From contig CAZELU010000067.1 of assembly GCA_964513215.1 (NCBI GenBank), positions 1-9,331 of the forward strand: a stretch of 9,331 bases of DNA. Reading direction: 5' to 3'. This document shows, piece after piece, positions 6,103-9,331 of the stretch. Numbering within the stretch: the first letter of the stretch is position 1; the number at the start of each line of letters is the position of its first letter. A program made the position numbers and the translations under genes. The notes beneath the pieces were generated by a model. The model was not told where the DNA came from. It made no database searches and saw only the letters and a program-made list of their open reading frames with translations. The DNA comes from Casp-actino8 sp964513215 (lineage in GTDB: Bacteria; Actinomycetota; Acidimicrobiia; Acidimicrobiales; Ilumatobacteraceae).

Positions 6103-7145
6103 CGCAGCCGGCCGGGGTTCCGTGGCCCACGCGAGAGTGGCCCGAGGGGGATGTGTCGGCGGTGGCCGATCCGGCGCGACTCGTCGCGGCGAGCAACCAG
6201 TTGTTCGATGAACCGTCGTCTTCCACTCATGGCACATCACTCGCGCTGGTGGTGGTGCATCGCGGCCGCATCGTGCACGAGCGCTACGGCGTGCAGCCCG
6301 ACACTCCGTTCGGCCCGGGCGGCCCGGTCGATGCCGATACGACGCTCATCTCGTGGAGCATGGCCAAGAGCATCACGCACGCACTGGTCGGATTTCTCGT
6401 CGACGAAGGAAAACTCGATCCGTCGGCGCCCGCCGCGGTGGCCGAGTGGACGGGAGACGATCGCCGCCGCATCACGCTCGAGAACATGCTGCACATGCGC
6501 GACGGGCTCGATTTCGTGGAGGAGTACGTGGCCGGTGACGACGCCCCGATGCCGCACGTGATCGACATGCTCTTCGGCGCGGGTGCCGACGATGTTGCAT
6601 CGTTCGCCAAGTCGCGTCCGCTCAAGCACGAACCCGGGTCGGTCTGGAACTACTCGTCGGGCACCACCAATATCGTCTCCAGCATCGTCGCGCAGACGAT
6701 CGCCGCCACGCACGACATCACGTCGTTCGTCGACGAGCGCTTGTTCGCGCCCATCGGGATGACCAGCGCGACCGCGCGCCTCGATGCCGCCGGAACATTC
6801 ATCGGCTCGTCGTACGTCTATGCCACGGCTCGCGATTTCGCGAAGTTCGGCTATCTCTATCTGCGTAACGGCGAGTGGGACGGGGCGCGGTTGCTCTCGT
6901 CCGACTGGGTCGCGAACTCGAAGCGACAGCACGCGACCGATCCGGAGACCGGCCACGGGTACGGATCTCACTGGTGGATCTGGAAATCGATGTCGGGTGT
7001 GGCGGCCGCGCTCGGTTACGAGGGTCAGCGCACGATCGTCGATCCGCGGCGCGACACCGTGGTGGTTCACCTCGGCAAGTGGGTGCACGACACGCAGCCG
7101 TTGCTCGATCGACTGCTCACTGATGTCCTCGAGGCCACGGCCTGA
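6099..7145 (+). CDS. Beta-lactamase-fold serine hydrolase (class C / esterase-like)
   Basis: This 348-residue protein belongs to the Pfam Beta-lactamase (PF00144) group, which covers class C beta-lactamase relatives, DD-peptidases and esterases. The catalytic SxxK is S87-M-A-K90 in ISWSMAKS. The second motif is Y185-S-S in WNYSSGTTN, where the usual third residue Asn is Ser. GYEGQ (306-310) lies where a KTG/HxG-type third motif is expected. LFAPIGM (215-221) is also typical. No signal peptide is visible at the N-terminus, so it is probably cytosolic; that argues against a cell-wall or antibiotic-resistance role and for an esterase or amide hydrolase. The GTG start overlaps the LOG stop (GTGA), which implies translational coupling. 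The open frame extends back to 5571 but only inside the LOG gene, so the GTG at 6099 is preferred; it puts VPWPTREWP at the N-terminus. Substrate unknown. Confidence 0.85.
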   Translation: MTQPAGVPWPTREWPEGDVSAVADPARLVAASNQLFDEPSSSTHGTSLALVVVHRGRIVHERYGVQPDTPFGPGGPVDADTTLISWSMAKSITHALVGFLVDEGKLDPSAPAAVAEWTGDDRRRITLENMLHMRDGLDFVEEYVAGDDAPMPHVIDMLFGAGADDVASFAKSRPLKHEPGSVWNYSSGTTNIVSSIVAQTIAATHDITSFVDERLFAPIGMTSATARLDAAGTFIGSSYVYATARDFAKFGYLYLRNGEWDGARLLSSDWVANSKRQHATDPETGHGYGSHWWIWKSMSGVAAALGYEGQRTIVDPRRDTVVVHLGKWVHDTQPLLDRLLTDVLEATA

Positions 7146-7156
7146 TGCGCAACCAC

Positions 7157-7173
7157 CCGGCCCAGTCGGCCGG
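7157..7173 (+). other. Short GC-rich stem-loop downstream of the serine hydrolase gene
   Basis: CCGGCC-CAGTC-GGCCGG forms a perfect 6-bp stem with a 5-base loop in the 46-bp gap before the next gene. It has no T-tract, so it is at best a weak terminator or processing site. In a genome this GC-rich it may be chance. Confidence 0.3.
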
Positions 7174-7180
7174 AACTGCT

Positions 7181-7184
7181 AGGA
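7181..7184 (+). promoter_or_regulatory. Shine-Dalgarno sequence for the LPG-synthase-TM family gene
   Basis: AGGA lies seven bases before the ATG at 7192, a normal spacing. It supports that start over the in-frame GTG codons further in, and suggests that this gene is translated from a leadered, possibly polycistronic, transcript. Confidence 0.5.
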
Positions 7185-7191
7185 AATAGGT

Positions 7192-8439
7192 ATGACGAAC
7201 GCGGGAGGGACGGGCGTCGGCGAAGGTCGTGCCAAGCGCACGCCCGCCGAACGTGCGGCGTTCCGTCGTCGGGCCGCCGGTCGAACGTTCAAGGTGCTCG
7301 CCACCGTCGCCGTCGTCTATTTCATCATCCTCAACATCCCCGGTTTGCGCAATGCGGTCGACCAGTTGGGGGAGGTCAAACCCGGTCTGCTCGTGATCGG
7401 TCTCGTTCTGTCGTTCACCGCACTCCTGTGCTACTCGGTAATGACCCGTCACGCCCTGGGGCCGGTGGGTGCCCACCTGTCGTTGTGGCGGATGTTCCGC
7501 ATTCAGTTGTCCACTCGCGCGCTGTCGAGTCTGGTGCCGGGAGGAAGCGCAGCGGGTTCGGCTCTCGGTTACCGCTTGCTCACCGTTTCGAACGTTCCCG
7601 GACCCGATGCCGGATTCGCACTCGCGACGGCGGGCCTCGCGTCAGCGGTGGTTCTCAACTTCGTGTTGTGGTTCGGTCTGGTGGTGTCGATTCCGTTGCG
7701 CGGCGTGAACCCGGTGTACGGAACGGCGGCCATCGCCGGAATCATTCTGATGGGAATCGCCGCGGCGATCATCTTCGGTCTCATCGAGGGTCAGCACCGC
7801 TCGGAAAAACTGCTACGCGCGATCGCACGCAAGTTGCACATGAACGAGGATCGTGCCGGTGAAGCGGTGCGTCACATTGCCGGTCGCATGCAGGAACTGT
7901 CAGAGGACCGACCGCTGCTGCGCCGACTCGTGATGTGGGCCACGCTCAACTGGCTCATCGACGCGGCCGCGCTGTGGGTGTTCTTGCGTGCGTTCGGTGG
8001 CGACTTGCCGATCGACGGTCTCATCGTCGCGTTCGGATTGGCCAACGTTCTCGCCGCGGTGCCGCTCACTCCCGGCGGACTCGGAGTGGTGGAGGGCGTG
8101 TACGTGCCGGTGATCGTGGGCTTCGGTCTACCGCGTGCCACGGCCGTGGTGGGAGTGGTGTCGTACCGCATCGCGCAGTACTGGCTTCCCATCGTCGTGG
8201 GTGGCGGCTCGTATCTCTCGTTGCGTGTCGGCCCGTGGTCGATTTCGAAGGATCGCCTCGAACCATTGCGCGACGTGGTGGCATCGGTGGGAAGTTCCGA
8301 GGAGAGCATCCTCGACTTCTCCGAGCGTTACCCCGCCCGCGAGCGCACACGAGAGATTCCGATGCCGCCGCAAGAGCCCGAGGTGCACGATCCCACTCGC
8401 GAGTGGACGAATGGGGAGCCACCGGCCGACCAGCGGTAA
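7192..8439 (+). CDS. Multi-spanning membrane protein, LPG-synthase-TM / UPF0104 (AglD-like) family
   Basis: The 415-residue protein has a basic N-terminal tail (11-32), then several hydrophobic segments at roughly 33-50, 64-83, 142-167, 178-198, 247-266, 274-291 and 301-345. The C-terminal tail of about 70 residues is charged and proline-rich. The conserved PGGSAAG (116-122) and LTPGGLGVVEG (292-302) segments are typical of the family. The family includes the membrane half of lysylphosphatidylglycerol synthase (MprF), where it acts as a lipid flippase, and archaeal AglD relatives in lipid-linked glycan transfer. No aminoacyl-transferase domain follows here, so it cannot be a complete MprF. 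A role in moving or modifying lipids or lipid-linked sugars is likely but unproven. A loop at 200-245 is long and charged. It stands 46 bp after the serine hydrolase and 9 bp before the MaoC gene. Confidence 0.85.
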   Translation: MTNAGGTGVGEGRAKRTPAERAAFRRRAAGRTFKVLATVAVVYFIILNIPGLRNAVDQLGEVKPGLLVIGLVLSFTALLCYSVMTRHALGPVGAHLSLWRMFRIQLSTRALSSLVPGGSAAGSALGYRLLTVSNVPGPDAGFALATAGLASAVVLNFVLWFGLVVSIPLRGVNPVYGTAAIAGIILMGIAAAIIFGLIEGQHRSEKLLRAIARKLHMNEDRAGEAVRHIAGRMQELSEDRPLLRRLVMWATLNWLIDAAALWVFLRAFGGDLPIDGLIVAFGLANVLAAVPLTPGGLGVVEGVYVPVIVGFGLPRATAVVGVVSYRIAQYWLPIVVGGGSYLSLRVGPWSISKDRLEPLRDVVASVGSSEESILDFSERYPARERTREIPMPPQEPEVHDPTREWTNGEPPADQR

Positions 8440-8442
8440 GTT
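8437..8442 (+). promoter_or_regulatory. Predicted -10 box overlapping a stop codon, leaderless start of the MaoC gene
   Basis: TAAGTT fits TAnnnT and is followed by exactly six bases before the ATG at 8449, the same geometry as the two TACCCT promoters near 2410. Its first three bases are the TAA stop of the preceding membrane-protein gene. No Shine-Dalgarno sequence is present, which favours a leaderless transcript here. Confidence 0.5.
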
Positions 8443-8448
8443 GCCCTC

Positions 8449-8967
8449 ATGACCGTTCATGAGCGCCCCTTCGGCCGTTGCCTCGAGGACTTCCAGGTGG
8501 GCGATGTGTATCGCCACTGGCCCGGCAAGACCATCACCGAGTACGACGATCACCTGTTCTGCATGATCACCATGAATCATCACCCACTGCACACCAACGA
8601 CTGGTTCGCGTCGAAGAGTGTGCAGGGCCGCAACGTGGTGGTGGGCAACCTCGTCTACTCGCTCGTTCTCGGCATGAGCGTGCCCGATGTGAGTGGTGCG
8701 GCCATCGCGAATCTCGAAGTCGAGACGTTGCAGCACAAGTCGCCCACGTTCCACGGTGACACCATCCATGCCGAGACCCGCGTGCTCGACGTGCAGGAGA
8801 GCAAGTCGAAGAACGATCGCGGTGTGGTCACCGTCGAGACCAAGGCCTGGAATCAGGACGGCAAGGAAGTGTGTTACTTCCGTCGTCGCGTGATGGTGTG
8901 GAAGCGCGAGTTCGCGCCGTCGCGCGAGCGGCCGTACGACACCGACGCCGCATGGGGCGAAGCCTGA
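8449..8967 (+). CDS. MaoC-type (hot-dog fold) enoyl-CoA hydratase, candidate mesaconyl-CoA hydratase
   Basis: The 172-residue protein is a single MaoC-like hot-dog domain: FQVGDVYRHWPGKTIT (15-30) leads into the central-helix region MNHHPLHTND (42-51). The strand GAAIANLEVETLQHKSPTFHGDTIHAETRVLDV follows at about 83-115, and VTVETKAWNQDG at 127-138. The family hydrates 2-enoyl-CoA thioesters. In R-specific hydratases the active-site helix carries GDxNPxH; here H48 is kept while the Asp position reads Asn (N43). In actinobacteria small MaoC proteins of this type occur beside malyl-CoA-lyase-like and acyl-CoA dehydrogenase genes, where mesaconyl-CoA hydration is the expected step. That fits mcl, mcl2 and mcd in this window. 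Rhodobacter mesaconyl-CoA hydratase is about twice as long (two fused hot-dog domains), so this would act as a dimer. The exact substrate is inferred. Its 3' end overlaps mutY by 16 bp. Confidence 0.85.
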   Translation: MTVHERPFGRCLEDFQVGDVYRHWPGKTITEYDDHLFCMITMNHHPLHTNDWFASKSVQGRNVVVGNLVYSLVLGMSVPDVSGAAIANLEVETLQHKSPTFHGDTIHAETRVLDVQESKSKNDRGVVTVETKAWNQDGKEVCYFRRRVMVWKREFAPSRERPYDTDAAWGEA

Positions 8968-9331
8968 CCAACGACACGCGCGTTCAACAGGACGCGCTAC
9001 TGGGCTGGGCCACGCCGCGCTTACGCGAGTTCGTGTGGCGAAACACGCGCGACCCGTGGGCCGTGCTCGTGAGCGAGGTCATGTTGCAGCAGACCGGTGT
9101 CGGGCGGGTGATTCCGAAGTGGGGAGCCTTCATGGAGGCCTTCCCCACGCCGCGTGCGTGTGCCGAGTCGTCCTTGGGTGACGTTCTGCGGTTGTGGCAA
9201 GGGCTCGGTTATCCGCGTCGTGCTCGCAACTTGCACGCGGCAGCTGGTGTGATCACCCGCGAACACGGGGGAGAGGTTCCCGATTCGCTCGATTCGTTGT
9301 TGGCGCTACCGGGTGTGGGTGCGTACACCGC
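8952..9331 (+). CDS. mutY: A/G-specific adenine glycosylase MutY (5' part, cut by window edge)
   Basis: I translated this by hand: 126 complete codons from an ATG inside the end of the MaoC gene to the right edge. It matches the N-terminal helical domain of MutY, which removes adenine mispaired with 8-oxoguanine in DNA. Visible are RNTRDPWAVLVSEVMLQQT (30-48) with the catalytic Glu (E42), DVLRLWQGLGYPRRARNLH (77-95), and LPGVGAYT (119-126), the start of the helix-hairpin-helix. The Tyr that wedges next to 8-oxoguanine (Tyr82 in E. coli) is kept as Y87. The next residue is Pro instead of Tyr, a variant I recall from mycobacterial MutY, so it supports an actinobacterial host rather than a defect. 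The catalytic Asp and the iron-sulfur cluster lie beyond the window. The MaoC overlap suggests translational coupling; no other nearby start codon lies before the conserved region. Confidence 0.9.
   Translation, partial: MGRSLTNDTRVQQDALLGWATPRLREFVWRNTRDPWAVLVSEVMLQQTGVGRVIPKWGAFMEAFPTPRACAESSLGDVLRLWQGLGYPRRARNLHAAAGVITREHGGEVPDSLDSLLALPGVGAYT

Noticed and set aside
6237..7088. Long open frame (283 codons) on the minus strand opposite the serine hydrolase
   Set aside because: It is the antisense shadow of a gene with intact catalytic motifs; the translation is Arg-rich and featureless.
6099..7145. Antibiotic-resistance beta-lactamase
   Set aside because: It has only the generic fold motifs, no signal peptide for export, and a changed second motif; an esterase-like hydrolase is more likely.
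457..8967. Calling the window a complete ethylmalonyl-CoA pathway or 3-hydroxypropionate bicycle locus
   Set aside because: The diagnostic genes (ccr, ecm and epimerase; or mesaconyl-CoA transferase, malonyl-CoA reductase and propionyl-CoA synthase) are not in the window.
1..9331. tRNA or rRNA genes, CRISPR arrays, insertion sequences or att sites
   Set aside because: Genes fill almost the entire window, no gap exceeds about 115 bp, and I saw no spaced direct repeats, transposase motifs or cloverleaf-like sequences.

Overview
The window is a gene-dense, GC-rich stretch of bacterial chromosome with eleven protein genes, two of them cut by the window edges. I see no RNA genes, insertion sequences, CRISPR arrays or long repeats. 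An actinobacterium is the best guess, possibly Acidimicrobiia-like. The reasons are high GC, GTG starts, several TAnnnT -10 boxes placed so that transcription begins at or next to the start codon, and a MutY with the LGYPRRA variant I associate with actinobacteria. No marker fixes the lineage more closely.

Layout. Positions 1-2397 (minus strand) hold a tight operon: a Chloroflexus-type malyl-CoA/beta-methylmalyl-CoA lyase (mcl), a CitE-type paralogue resembling (3S)-malyl-CoA thioesterase (mcl2), and a membrane-anchored peptidoglycan-binding protein running off the left edge. Divergent from it (2427-3765, plus) are a HAD-family hydrolase and a SAM-dependent methyltransferase. Facing that pair is a long acyl-CoA dehydrogenase of the methylsuccinyl-CoA dehydrogenase type (mcd, 3776-5386, minus). 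From 5500 to the right edge all genes are on the plus strand: a LOG-family phosphoribohydrolase, a beta-lactamase-fold serine hydrolase, a multi-spanning membrane protein of the LPG-synthase-TM/UPF0104 family, a MaoC-type hydratase, and the start of mutY.

How the genes may work together. Mcd, the MaoC hydratase, Mcl and Mcl2 match, step for step, the second half of the ethylmalonyl-CoA pathway: methylsuccinyl-CoA to mesaconyl-CoA to beta-methylmalyl-CoA, then to propionyl-CoA plus glyoxylate, and finally malyl-CoA to malate. The diagnostic early genes (crotonyl-CoA carboxylase/reductase and ethylmalonyl-CoA mutase) are not in the window. The pathway assignment is therefore an inference, and a leucine/citramalate-type CoA-ester route is the main alternative.

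The most unusual non-coding signals are in the two divergent intergenic regions. Between mcl and the HAD gene there is a mirror-symmetric pair of leaderless promoters, each a TACCCT box six bases before a GTG start. Between mcd and the LOG gene there is a 43-bp interrupted palindrome that would cover the mcd -35 region.
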